DNA of 62,490 nucleotides. It comes from Lachnospiraceae bacterium. Lineage in GTDB: Bacteria; Bacillota; Clostridia; Lachnospirales; Lachnospiraceae. Within the stretch, counting starts at the first letter, position 1, and each line of letters starts with the position of its first letter. The notes below the pieces were generated by a model. It had not been told where the DNA came from. It did not search any database and worked only from the letters and a program-made list of their open reading frames with translations. Below are positions 25,581 through 33,741 of the stretch, in pieces. The stretch spans positions 1 through 62,490 of the forward strand of contig JAKSRY010000013.1 of the NCBI GenBank assembly GCA_024403415.1. Direction: 5' to 3'. The position numbers were made by a program, and so were the translations under genes.

Positions 25581-25609
25581 TTGTCTATATAATAATGTAA
25601 TGGTATAAT
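25581..25609 (+). promoter_or_regulatory. Promoter of the DUF4143 ATPase gene
   Basis: TTGTCT (25581-25586) and TATAAT (25604-25609) with a 17-bp spacer. The predicted start falls at the first unit of the repeat array that follows. Confidence 0.6.
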
Positions 25610-25704
25610 ATTCCAAAATGTTGATGTAACATACATTTTAGTATTCCAAAATGTTGATGAGGAGTACATTTTAGTATTCCGAAATGTTGATGAACATGAA
25701 TTTT
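25610..25704. repeat. Three tandem 33-bp units in the ATPase leader
   Basis: Units start near 25610, 25643 and 25676 (33, 33 and 32 bp). Each carries AAAATGT (25615, 25648, GAAATGT at 25681) and its inverse ACATTTT (25633, 25666, degenerate at 25698), so the motif alternates in orientation. The six bases between the arms vary freely while the flanks are conserved. The array lies in the 5' leader of the ATPase gene and could be a multi-site operator or a repeated RNA hairpin. Confidence 0.8.
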
Positions 25705-25750
25705 AGTATTCTTGAATATCGACAAACTCTAAACTTTGACGGAGGTAAAT

Positions 25751-27058
25751 ATGCTAAGACGAAAAGCGATGTTCTTTCTCGAAAATTGGGTTAAGACTAA
25801 AGAAAAAAAGTGCCTTGTTGTACAGGGGGCAAGACAAACCGGAAAGACATATATTATTGAAAAGTTTGCAGAAGATAATTATGACGAATTGATTGAAATC
25901 AATTTTAAGCAGATGCCCTCAGCAAAGGAAATATTTTCCGGAGATCTTACTGTAAATAATATGACTATGGCAATGCAGTTCCGATTTCCTGAAAAGCATA
26001 TAATACCGGGAAAAACATTAATCTTTTTAGATGAAATTCAGGAATGTCAGGAGGCGATTACATCTTTGAAGTTTTGGGCAATAGATAACAGATATGATGT
26101 TATTGCTTCTGGTTCACTCTTGGGAATTGATTACAATAGGGCGTCATCATATCCCGTTGGATATGTTGACTACTATAAAATGTGTGGCATTGATTTTGAA
26201 GAGTTCCTATGGGGAATGGGGGTGTCAGAAAACATGGTAGGCAGCCTCAAGGGATTTTTATATTCAAAAACCGTAATACCGGAGGCAGTTCATTCTCAAA
26301 TGATGAATTATTACAGACAATACATTGCTGTCGGGGGAATGCCGGAAGCTGTTCAAAAATACATAGATACGAGGGACTTCAGAGAAGTTGATAATGTGCA
26401 GAGGAGTCTCCTGCAAGGATATCAGTATGATATCGCGCATTATGCAACAGCAGAGGAGAAGGTTAAGGCGGAAAAATGTTACCTTTCACTTGCAAAACAG
26501 CTGCTGGATAAAGAAAATCATAAATTTCAATATAAAGAAATTGAAAAAGGTGGAAGAGCACAGAAATATTATTCCAGTATAGAATGGCTGCTTAGGGCAG
26601 ATATAGTGCAACTGTCTAATCTGGTGACGGACATTAGGTATGATCTTGATGATTATTCACGAGATGATTTTTTTAGAGTCTATACGACAGATCTGTCATT
26701 ACTAATGGCAATGAAGGATTTTTCTTTAAAAAAGCACATTGTAGAAAATACTTTATCCGGTAATTCAAAAGGCGGAGTATATGAATGTGCCATAGCAGAT
26801 GCATTGTATAAGAATGGATACAGGCTATATTTTTATAAAAACGAAACCACAAAGAGAGAAATAGATGTAATTATTCAAAAGGATGGAGAGGTTATTCCGG
26901 TTGAAATTAAAGGCGGAAATACCAGGGCGACATCACTAAAAGCTATAATGAAGAATAATAAGGATATACATTCGGGGTATAAATTTGTTGATGGTAACAT
27001 AGGAGAGAGCGAAGAAGGAATAGTAACGCTGCCGCTATATATGGTTGCATTTGTTTGA
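25751..27058 (+). CDS. AAA ATPase with DUF4143 nuclease-like C-terminus (435 aa)
   Basis: The N-terminal AAA_14 domain has Walker A GARQTGKT (Gly26-Thr33) and Walker B TLIFLDEIQE (about residues 92-101). The C-terminal DUF4143 region contains EIDVIIQKDGEVIPVEIKGG (about 378-397), the E-x-D ... E-x-K pattern of a restriction-endonuclease-like fold. These proteins are abundant and variable in gut Firmicutes and Bacteroidetes. Their role is not established; defence or mobile-element links have been suggested. An in-frame TTG (25736) lies upstream, but GGAGG directly precedes ATG 25751. Monocistronic behind the repeat leader. Confidence 0.9.
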   Translation: MLRRKAMFFLENWVKTKEKKCLVVQGARQTGKTYIIEKFAEDNYDELIEINFKQMPSAKEIFSGDLTVNNMTMAMQFRFPEKHIIPGKTLIFLDEIQECQEAITSLKFWAIDNRYDVIASGSLLGIDYNRASSYPVGYVDYYKMCGIDFEEFLWGMGVSENMVGSLKGFLYSKTVIPEAVHSQMMNYYRQYIAVGGMPEAVQKYIDTRDFREVDNVQRSLLQGYQYDIAHYATAEEKVKAEKCYLSLAKQLLDKENHKFQYKEIEKGGRAQKYYSSIEWLLRADIVQLSNLVTDIRYDLDDYSRDDFFRVYTTDLSLLMAMKDFSLKKHIVENTLSGNSKGGVYECAIADALYKNGYRLYFYKNETTKREIDVIIQKDGEVIPVEIKGGNTRATSLKAIMKNNKDIHSGYKFVDGNIGESEEGIVTLPLYMVAFV

Positions 27059-27270
27059 TGTGGGAATATTCCTAGAATTATGTAGAATTATGTTCCTGGT
27101 ATAATGCACAAGAATTATTTAAAGAGGTTAAGATAAATACAATCTCTCCGATATAAATATAGTGTGTAATAACAAGTGAGGCACTAAGGATAGTAGTTAT
27201 TTGTTGTACTGAACGAAAAGTTTAAGCGCACGAAATTTTGGGCAAAGCCCTATATTAAAAGGAGAGAAAG

Positions 27271-27960
27271 ATGAAAAAATTAGTAGCAGAATTTATTGGA
27301 ACATTTACGCTTGTTCTTCTTGGATGTGGAACAGCAATGCTTGTTGGCCCCAGCATTGAAAACGGAAGTGGTTATTTATTAACAGCACTTGCTTTTGGTC
27401 TTACAATCGTTGGAATGGCATATTGTGTAGGTAATGTTTCAGGTTGTCACATTAACCCTGCAGTTTCACTTGCTGTATTGATGACAGGTGGACTTAAGGT
27501 TAAGGAATTTGTTGGATATGTTATTGCTCAGTGTCTCGGCGCAATTGCTGCAACAGGCATTCTTAAGGCAATTTTCTCAAGCGGAAATGTTATTGATAAG
27601 ACAGGTGGATATGGTTCAAACGGACTTACAGGTGTTAACAACAATTCATTTGCAGGACTTATTGTTGAAATTTTATTAACATGTATCTTTGTTCTTGTTA
27701 TTCTTGGTGTTACAAGTGCAAAAGCTAATCATGGTTCATTTGCCGGTGTTGTAATCGGATTCACACTTGTTCTGGTTCATATTCTTGGTATTGGTTTGAC
27801 AGGAACATCTGTTAACCCTGCAAGATCTTTCGGACCTGCATTATTTGCCGGTGGAGATGCTTTGGCTGACCTTTGGGTATTCATCGTAGGACCTTTCATT
27901 GGTGCAGCTGTGGCAGCATGCATTCACAAGTATTTCGAAAGTGGAAAGCTTGAAAAATAA
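27271..27960 (+). CDS. aqpZ: Aquaporin, AqpZ-type water channel (229 aa)
   Basis: A six-helix MIP channel with both NPA boxes: GCHINPAVS (residue about 63) and TSVNPARSFGPA (about 185). His in LVHILGIG and Arg in NPAR are the selectivity-filter residues of orthodox water channels, which favours AqpZ over a glycerol facilitator (which has Gly at the His position). GGAGAG precedes the start. About 200 bp without a gene lies upstream, with a TATAAT at 27100. It stands alone, followed by a repeated terminator-like array. Confidence 0.93.
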   Translation: MKKLVAEFIGTFTLVLLGCGTAMLVGPSIENGSGYLLTALAFGLTIVGMAYCVGNVSGCHINPAVSLAVLMTGGLKVKEFVGYVIAQCLGAIAATGILKAIFSSGNVIDKTGGYGSNGLTGVNNNSFAGLIVEILLTCIFVLVILGVTSAKANHGSFAGVVIGFTLVLVHILGIGLTGTSVNPARSFGPALFAGGDALADLWVFIVGPFIGAAVAACIHKYFESGKLEK

Positions 27961-27983
27961 TATTTTATAATTATTACTGATTA

Positions 27984-28211
27984 AGACTAATTTTCGTGAT
28001 TCTCTGATCCGATTATTAGTCTTTTTTTATGTGGAAATTGCTATGAAAGACTAATTAATGAGAACAAAAGTCCCAATGATTAGTCTATTTATGTAGAAAT
28101 TACTATGAAAGACTAATTAATGAGAACAAAAGTCCGAATGTTTAGTCTATTTTATGTAGAAATTACTATGAAAGACTAATTAATGCGAACCAAAACCACG
28201 ATTACTAGTTT
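27984..28211. repeat. Four-unit phased palindrome array after aqpZ (period 62-64 bp)
   Basis: AGACTAAT occurs at 27984, 28048, 28110 and 28173. Its inverse ATTAGTCT occurs at 28015, 28079, 28141 (one change) and 28204 (two changes). Every pair encloses exactly 23 nt, and successive pairs are 23-25 nt apart, so motif starts fall every 31-33 bp. The 23-nt interior of unit 1 is unrelated in sequence to units 2-4, which are near copies. Unit 1 is followed by a T run and can terminate aqpZ. Units 2-4 have weaker tails. The array is not a CRISPR, because the interiors of units 2-4 are the same. Confidence 0.85.
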
Positions 28212-28428
28212 TATATAGAATTTGTCGCCCATAACTGAATTATTCGGAATAGATAATATGCCCCCATGTAATGATTTGGTGTTGAATAAAATACGGAAAT
28301 GAACTAGGGTATGTATATGTGATGGAGTATGTTCCCTTAAAGAAACATGTGGTGGAAACATGTAGTGTAAACGTATGGTGGAAACAGACCATAGATAACC
28401 ATATTACAGCGAAGATGATGACATTTAC
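28212..28428. other. Intergenic stretch between the array and the riboflavin promoter
   Basis: No gene. Contains two near copies of GTGGAAACA (about 28352 and 28379) and a short inverted segment around AACATGTGGTGGAAACATGT. Nothing else recognisable. Confidence 0.4.
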
Positions 28429-28457
28429 TTGACATGATAGCTGGATGATGATAATTT
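28429..28457 (+). promoter_or_regulatory. Promoter of the riboflavin operon
   Basis: Consensus TTGACA (28429-28434), 17-bp spacer, TAATTT (28452-28457). The predicted start is about 10 nt before the FMN riboswitch. Confidence 0.75.
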
Positions 28458-28472
28458 TTTGTTAATCGAATA

Positions 28473-28579
28473 ATCTTCAGGGCGGGGCGAAATTCCCCAC
28501 CGGCGGTATAGCCCGCGAGCATTATGCATGATTCGGTGTGATTCCGAAGCCGACAGTACAGTCTGGATGAAAGAAGATA
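28473..28579 (+). promoter_or_regulatory. FMN riboswitch (RFN element)
   Basis: It shows the conserved RFN core: ATCTTCAGGGCGGGGCGAAA at the start, CCCCACCGGCGGTA, then AGCCCGCGAGC, GATTCGGTGTGATTCCG, AGCCGACAGTA and AGTCTGGATGAAAGAAGAT at the end. P1 is formed by ATCTTC and GAAGAT. It binds FMN and shuts off the riboflavin genes. The variable stem is short. A terminator follows 50 nt downstream, so control is probably transcriptional. Confidence 0.97.
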
Positions 28580-28630
28580 ACTATTAGTTAAAACAGCTTG
28601 TAAGTTGGATATAATTATTTGATAGTATTT

Positions 28631-28663
28631 ATGGCTCTGGAGTTATTTCCGGAGCCATTTTTG
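28631..28663 (+). terminator. Riboswitch-controlled terminator before ribD
   Basis: ATGGCTCTGGA (28631) and TTCCGGAGCCAT (28647-28658), then TTTTTG. It lies between the FMN aptamer and ribD, as the OFF-state terminator of the expression platform. Confidence 0.85.
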
Positions 28664-28724
28664 TTATGGCGACGAGGAAAATCGACTGTATGCTTGCATG
28701 CAAGGAGATTTGACGACCGCTAAT

Positions 28725-28779
28725 CATAGATGCTACTCGCAAAGCGTGTTGCATCTATGTTATACACAATGAGCCAAGT
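28725..28779. repeat. Dyad plus dispersed motif upstream of ribD
   Basis: CATAGATGC (28725-28733) and GCATCTATG (28751-28759) form a dyad with GCAAAGCG in its loop. GTTATACACAATGAGCCAAGT follows (28759-28779; 21 bp). The same 21-bp motif with one change recurs at 62256-62276 after the ribosomal operon. A CATGCTTGCATG-type palindrome occurs nearby (about 28690 and 28788). Probably a dispersed intergenic repeat inserted into the ribD leader. Confidence 0.6.
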
Positions 28780-28834
28780 AAATGCACATGCTTGCATGAA
28801 GGCGACTGGTTTGTATTTTGGAGCGATGAAAATT

Positions 28835-30022
28835 ATGTCTTATACTGATAAAGAATATATGCTTCGCGCAATAGAACTTGCCAAAAGAGGAATAGGGTTT
28901 GTCAATCCAAATCCCATGGTAGGTGCAGTTATTGTTAAAGACGGAAGAATTATTTCAGAAGGATATCATCATAAATATGGTGATTTACATGCTGAAAGAG
29001 ATGCTTTTTCAAGACTTACTGAATCGGCAGAAGGCGCAACTATATATGTGACATTGGAACCCTGCTGTCATACAGGAAAGCAGCCGCCCTGCACAGAAGC
29101 AATTATCGAGAACAAGATTAAAAGAGTTGTCATAGGCTCAAGAGATCCCAATCCTTTGGTGAGTGGAAAGGGTTGCAGGATTTTAAGGGAACATGGAATT
29201 GAAGTTGTAGAAGATTTTATGAGAGAAGAATGCGATGAAATTAATCCGGTATTCTTTCATTTTATAACTACCAACATGCCGTATGTAGTCATGAAATACG
29301 CAATGACACTTGATGGAAAGATAGCAACCCATACCGGTGAATCGAAATGGATTACCGGCGAAGTCGCAAGACGACACGTACATAAAGAAAGAGCTAAATA
29401 TGCTGCAATCATGGCAGGAATCGGAACAGTTATTTCGGATGATCCAATGCTTAACGTCAGAGTTGAAGGAGAAGAGCTTCATCAGCCGGTAAGAATTATC
29501 GTTGACTCCGAACTGAGGATTCCGCTTGATTCCAATATAGTAAAGACTGCAAAAGAGTATAAAACTTACGTCGCTTATAACGCGAAAACTCTTGAAAAAG
29601 AGACGTTGCCTGATTCTAATGTCTCAAAGAGTGCAGAATATGTTACACAAGGCGACTGTGAAGAAAAGCGTCTGTCAAAGAAAGATGCTCTCATGGAATC
29701 CGGAATAGAATTACTGGAATGTTCCGGCGATGATGGCAAAGTTGATATAACTAAATTATTCAGAAAACTGGGCGAACTTAAAATAGACAGTATATTTGTC
29801 GAAGGTGGCGGAAGAATTCATGAGGCAGTCCTTAGAACCGGGTATGTGAATCATGTTATGGCATATGTTGCACCTAAATTATTTGGTGGAAAGGATGCCA
29901 AGACACCCGTTGAAGGACAGGGAATTGAGACACCTTCTGACTGTGTCAAGCTTTCATTTACTAAAATGACGCAATTGGGAGAGGATATTCTTCTTGAATG
30001 TGATATTAAGGAGGAAAACTAA
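28835..30022 (+). CDS. ribD: Bifunctional riboflavin deaminase/reductase RibD (395 aa)
   Basis: It catalyses deamination of the pyrimidine from GTP and then reduction of the ribosyl side chain. The N-terminal deaminase domain has the zinc site HAERDAF (His about 51) and EPCCHTGKQPPC (Cys pair about 75-85). The C-terminal reductase domain runs from about residue 148 (YVVMKYAMTLDGKIAT) to the end and carries VEGGGRIHEAVL. Length matches the family, with an insert around 240-280. GGAG at about 28820 favours ATG 28835; the frame is open 35 codons further up through repeat sequence. First gene of the operon; TAATG overlap with ribE. Confidence 0.95.
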   Translation: MSYTDKEYMLRAIELAKRGIGFVNPNPMVGAVIVKDGRIISEGYHHKYGDLHAERDAFSRLTESAEGATIYVTLEPCCHTGKQPPCTEAIIENKIKRVVIGSRDPNPLVSGKGCRILREHGIEVVEDFMREECDEINPVFFHFITTNMPYVVMKYAMTLDGKIATHTGESKWITGEVARRHVHKERAKYAAIMAGIGTVISDDPMLNVRVEGEELHQPVRIIVDSELRIPLDSNIVKTAKEYKTYVAYNAKTLEKETLPDSNVSKSAEYVTQGDCEEKRLSKKDALMESGIELLECSGDDGKVDITKLFRKLGELKIDSIFVEGGGRIHEAVLRTGYVNHVMAYVAPKLFGGKDAKTPVEGQGIETPSDCVKLSFTKMTQLGEDILLECDIKEEN

Positions 30023-30708
30023 TGTTTACGGGGATAATAGAAGAAGTTGGAACCGTAAGGGGAGTTGTCAGCGGCAGCAAAGCCGGACAGATTGAAATAA
30101 ATGCGGTTAAAGTCCTTCAGGGGACAAAAATAGGAGATTCAATAGCCGTTAACGGAGTGTGTCTGACCGTGACGAGATTAAAAGCGGATGGATTTACAGC
30201 AGATGTTATGCCGGAAACACTAAGACGTACCAATCTTGGTGCACTTAAATCCGGGAGTCCTGTAGATCTTGAGAGAGCTATGGCAGCAGACGGACGATTC
30301 GGAGGTCACATTGTTTCGGGGCATATTGACGGAGTTGGAACTATTGTTTCGATGGACAGGGAAGAAAATGCTGTCTGGGTTAAAATCACAACTTCTCCTG
30401 AAATACTTGGTCTCATTATGGAAAAGGGATCAATTACAATTGATGGAATAAGTCTTACTGTTGCAAAACTTGGCAAAAACGATTTTCAGGTATCGATTAT
30501 TCCGCATACGGCTTCTGAGACAATACTTCTTCGGAAGAAAACAGGAGACAAGGTTAATCTTGAAAACGATATTGTCGGAAAATATGTTAAGAGACTGCTG
30601 GAGGGTAATAAGGCATCAAATCCTTATGATTCAAACGGTAATGATTCCAAGGCAGGCGGTGAATCGCTTCTGACAATGGACTTTCTTGCGGAACATGGAT
30701 TTTGCTGA
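30022..30708 (+). CDS. ribE: Riboflavin synthase alpha subunit (228 aa)
   Basis: It converts two 6,7-dimethyl-8-ribityllumazine into riboflavin and a pyrimidine. Two lumazine-binding barrels: the first begins MFTGIIEEVGTV, the second GGHIVSGHIDGVG (about residue 94). The C-terminal helix follows, then an extra about 30-residue tail (about 200-228) absent from the E. coli type. Its start overlaps the ribD stop by one base (TAATG), giving translational coupling, and GGAGG precedes it. Confidence 0.95.
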   Translation: MFTGIIEEVGTVRGVVSGSKAGQIEINAVKVLQGTKIGDSIAVNGVCLTVTRLKADGFTADVMPETLRRTNLGALKSGSPVDLERAMAADGRFGGHIVSGHIDGVGTIVSMDREENAVWVKITTSPEILGLIMEKGSITIDGISLTVAKLGKNDFQVSIIPHTASETILLRKKTGDKVNLENDIVGKYVKRLLEGNKASNPYDSNGNDSKAGGESLLTMDFLAEHGFC

Positions 30709-30827
30709 GTATAAACATATACTTGAGAAACGGTATAAATATTTATCAGTAGATATTTTTATCAGTAAACAAATATATTTTTATATGAAACAATAATTTT
30801 TTATACTAATCAGAATGGAGCATAGGT

Positions 30828-32042
30828 ATGGATTTTAAGTTTAATACAATACCTGAAGCCATAGAGGCTTTGAAGAATGGTAAGGTCATAATGTGTATTG
30901 ATGACCCGGACAGGGAAAATGAAGGTGATCTCATATGTGCAGCTGAATATGCTACAGGTGAGAATGTTAATTTCATGGCAACATATGGAAAGGGGTTAAT
31001 CTGCACACCGATGTCCAAGGAGATTGCAGACAGACTGAATCTTCCGCAAATGGTGTCAGAAAATACAGACAATCACTGCACAGCGTTTACGGTATCGATT
31101 GACCATGTGGATACAACTACGGGAATATCTGCATTCGAAAGAGGCTTTACCTGCCAAAAATTATGTGATCCCGATACAAAGCCGGGCGATTTGAGAAGAC
31201 CCGGACATGTATTCCCACTTACAGCAAGACATGGTGGTGTGCTTGTACGTAATGGACATACAGAAGCAACTGTTGATCTTTGCAGACTGGCAGGACTGAC
31301 CGAATGTGGTCTTTGCTGTGAGATAATGCGTGATGATGGAACCATGATGCGCAGTGAAGAACTTAAGCAGATGGCTATGGAGCATGGTCTTGTATTTATC
31401 ACAATAAAGGACTTACAGGACTACCTTAGAAGATATGAGTGTCACATGGTAAGGGAAGCCAGTGCGAAGCTTCCGACAGCGCATGGCGAGTTTCAGATTT
31501 ACGGATATGTCAATGACATTACAGGAGAGCATCATGTTGCTCTTGTATGTGGTGAAATCGGTGATGGAGAGGATATTCTCTGCAGAGTTCATTCTGAATG
31601 CCTTACCGGTGATGTATTTGGTTCGATGAGATGTGACTGTGGACCTCAGCTTGATAAAGCTATGGAGATGGTGCAAAAGGAAGGTCGCGGAATTATCCTT
31701 TATATGAGGCAGGAGGGCCGAGGAATTGGCCTTATCAATAAGCTGAAGGCTTACGAACTTCAGGAAAAAGGAAGAGATACAGTTGATGCCAACCTAGAGC
31801 TGGGATTTGCTGCAGACCTGAGAGAATACTGGTCCGGAGCGCAGATGCTTCAGGATCTTGGTGTTAATTCAATCAGACTTCTCACCAACAACCCTGACAA
31901 GATATATGGTCTTGAGGGCTTTGATTTCACAATCAAGGAAAGAGTTCCCATTGAAATAGAACCCGGAAAGTTCGATAAGTTCTACCTTAAAACCAAGCAG
32001 AACAGAATGGGACATATCTTTAAGCATATAACATTTGAATAA
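30828..32042 (+). CDS. ribBA: DHBP synthase / GTP cyclohydrolase II fusion RibBA (404 aa)
   Basis: Residues 1-200 are 3,4-dihydroxy-2-butanone-4-phosphate synthase ([17 protein letters not shown], acidic Mg2+ loop; [13 protein letters not shown]). Residues 206-404 are GTP cyclohydrolase II with the zinc Cys triad in [17 protein letters not shown] and catalytic [13 protein letters not shown]. These supply both precursors of the lumazine. The 119-bp gap after ribE is AT-rich and holds no terminator, so the gene is in the FMN-controlled operon. GGAG precedes the start. Confidence 0.97.
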   Translation: MDFKFNTIPEAIEALKNGKVIMCIDDPDRENEGDLICAAEYATGENVNFMATYGKGLICTPMSKEIADRLNLPQMVSENTDNHCTAFTVSIDHVDTTTGISAFERGFTCQKLCDPDTKPGDLRRPGHVFPLTARHGGVLVRNGHTEATVDLCRLAGLTECGLCCEIMRDDGTMMRSEELKQMAMEHGLVFITIKDLQDYLRRYECHMVREASAKLPTAHGEFQIYGYVNDITGEHHVALVCGEIGDGEDILCRVHSECLTGDVFGSMRCDCGPQLDKAMEMVQKEGRGIILYMRQEGRGIGLINKLKAYELQEKGRDTVDANLELGFAADLREYWSGAQMLQDLGVNSIRLLTNNPDKIYGLEGFDFTIKERVPIEIEPGKFDKFYLKTKQNRMGHIFKHITFE

Positions 32043-32083
32043 AGTTATGTAAACTAACTGCGTTTTGGTGGATAAATTACCGT

Positions 32084-32131
32084 TAATGCGTTTTAAGATG
32101 TATGTAATGCATTTGAAGATGTATATATTGC
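32084..32131. repeat. 21-bp periodic repeat in the ribBA-ribH gap
   Basis: TAATGCGTTTTAAGATGTAT (32084), TAATGCATTTGAAGATGTAT (32105) and a degenerate third unit starting TATTGC (32126) lie exactly 21 bp apart. A looser copy is seen around 32056 (TAACTGCGTTTTGGTGGATA). Confidence 0.6.
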
Positions 32132-32188
32132 ATAGATTGTTATTTGTTTAATAAATATATATTTATAAAAATAAAATGGAGGAACAAC

Positions 32189-32659
32189 ATGAGTATCAAT
32201 GTAATTGAAGGAAAAGTAGTAGCTAAAGAAGGAATGAAGGTTGGAATCATTGCTTCAAGATTTAACAGTTTTATAGTATCTAAGCTTCTTGATGGCGCTG
32301 TTGACGGTCTCGTTCGTCATGGTGTTGCCGAAGAAGATATAACAGCAGTATGGGTACCCGGAGCATTTGAAATCCCGATTATGGCTAAAAAAATGGCTGA
32401 ATCTGATAAGTATGATGCTGTTATTGCCGTTGGAGCTGTAATCAGAGGTTCAACTTCTCATTACGATTATGTTTGTGCAGAGGTTTCAAAGGGAATTGCA
32501 CAGGCATCAATGTCTACAGGAAAGCCGGTTATGTTTGGTGTTATTACAACAGAAAATATCGAGCAGGCTATCGAAAGAGCAGGATCTAAAGCAGGAAATA
32601 AGGGCTATGACTGTGCGCTTGCTGCTATTGAGATGGTTAATGCAATGGAACTCATCTAA
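32189..32659 (+). CDS. ribH: 6,7-dimethyl-8-ribityllumazine synthase RibH (156 aa)
   Basis: It condenses the ribitylamino-pyrimidine with DHBP to form lumazine. It shows ASRFNSFIV (ribityl-binding), [32 protein letters not shown] (catalytic His about 88) and [17 protein letters not shown]. The length is typical. TGGAGG lies 8 nt before ATG 32189; the 15 upstream codons in frame are AT-rich and have no ribosome binding site. Its stop overlaps the HAD gene start (TAATG). Confidence 0.97.
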   Translation: MSINVIEGKVVAKEGMKVGIIASRFNSFIVSKLLDGAVDGLVRHGVAEEDITAVWVPGAFEIPIMAKKMAESDKYDAVIAVGAVIRGSTSHYDYVCAEVSKGIAQASMSTGKPVMFGVITTENIEQAIERAGSKAGNKGYDCALAAIEMVNAMELI

Positions 32660-33354
32660 TGCAGGATAAATGCATTGTTTCGGAACAGGCTGAAAGTGGT
32701 CTGATGCAGAATAAATATATAGTCTTTGACTGGGATGGAACTCTTCACGATACTAAATATTTGTACGCGGAAGCTGTAAGAATAGCATGTGATGAGTTTG
32801 CACTTATGAGCAGCGTTGATTACGCTGCAATAACGCCTGATGGTTTGTCCCAATATCTTGGGCTTACGCCAATGGCTATGTGGGATGATTTTGCCCCAAA
32901 CCTTGAACCTTCGGTTAAAGAAAAGGTTTCGGTTCGTGTTGGTGAGAATATGATTCGATTGATTCATGACGGCTATGCAAAAATGTATGAAGAAGTTCCG
33001 CAAATGCTTGATTTGTTATTGGACAAAGGGATTAAGGCTATAATCCTTTCAAACTGCAAGATTGCATATATGGAAGCCATAAAGGCACAGTTTGATCTTG
33101 ACAGATGGTTCGTAGATTTTTATCCATCTGAAAAATATAATTATGCTTCGAAAAGTAAAATTCTTTCCGACATTATGAAGGAACGTCCGGGTGATTATAT
33201 CATGATAGGAGACAGACTTCAGGATGTTGAAGCCGGCAGAGAAAATGGTGTGTTAACCATAGGCTGCGGTTACGGCTTTGGGAATGAGGCAGAGCTTTCG
33301 GGGGCAGATTATATAATTTCAAGTCCGATGGAGATATTTTCATTTCTCAAATAG
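32659..33354 (+). CDS. HAD-superfamily phosphatase coupled to ribH (231 aa)
   Basis: It is a type IA HAD hydrolase (phosphoglycolate-phosphatase-like): motif I FDWDGTLHD (nucleophile Asp), an alpha-helical cap (about residues 35-100), motif II LSNC, motif III Lys in ASKSKIL and motif IV IMIGDRLQDVEAG. Its start overlaps the ribH stop by one base, so it is translated with ribH; a start at ATG 32704 would also be possible and would remove 15 residues. A phosphatase for 5-amino-6-(5-phosphoribitylamino)uracil is needed between RibD and RibH, and HAD proteins do this in other bacteria, so this is a candidate. The assignment is from context only. Confidence 0.85.
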   Translation: MQDKCIVSEQAESGLMQNKYIVFDWDGTLHDTKYLYAEAVRIACDEFALMSSVDYAAITPDGLSQYLGLTPMAMWDDFAPNLEPSVKEKVSVRVGENMIRLIHDGYAKMYEEVPQMLDLLLDKGIKAIILSNCKIAYMEAIKAQFDLDRWFVDFYPSEKYNYASKSKILSDIMKERPGDYIMIGDRLQDVEAGRENGVLTIGCGYGFGNEAELSGADYIISSPMEIFSFLK

Positions 33355-33471
33355 TCAGGCTGCACGTCAGAAATGCTGCGATGATATGTAGTGATGATGT
33401 GTAGTTATGAAATGCATTGATGATATGTAGTTATGATATGAAGTTATTGATTAAGTTTATATGAAAGTTAA

Positions 33472-33511
33472 AAGGGTGTTGCCGATAATATCAGACGGTG
33501 ATGCCCTTTTA
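33472..33511 (+). terminator. Terminator of the riboflavin operon
   Basis: AAGGGTGTTGCCG pairs with CGGTGATGCCCTT (several G-U pairs) followed by a T-rich tail. Between 33355 and 33472 GATGATATGTAGT-like words recur. Confidence 0.7.
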
Positions 33512-33741
33512 TATTTAATGAGGAACACCTCTATGGAATGAGATGTCGGGGGAAATTTTGCGCAAGGATGTACAAAAGTGTCTTCATTGAGCCGTGATGG
33601 CGAATGGAAGACGCTTGTTTAGCGTGACAAAAGGGCGCTCCTCGTGACAAAAGAAGCGTCCCCAAAGAAGAAAATCCTTGAATTGTACGGCTAAAAGTAA
33701 GATAATCAGATGTAGTATGCTTATTTATGATGAGGGGTAGT
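33512..33741. other. Intergenic stretch with a GTGACAAAAG repeat
   Basis: CGTGACAAAAG occurs at 33623 and 33643, 20 bp apart, followed by GGCGCTCC and AAGCGTCCCC. The preceding AGACGCTTGTTTAGCGTGAC gives a small hairpin. Probably a dispersed repeat remnant. No gene seen. Confidence 0.4.

Noticed and set aside
27984-28211. Possible CRISPR array
   Set aside because: The regular spacing looks CRISPR-like, but units 2-4 have nearly identical interiors, the conserved word is only 8 bp and there are no cas genes.
28730-28834. 35-codon upstream extension of ribD
   Set aside because: It translates a dispersed repeat and lacks a ribosome binding site; RibD proteins start at the later Met.
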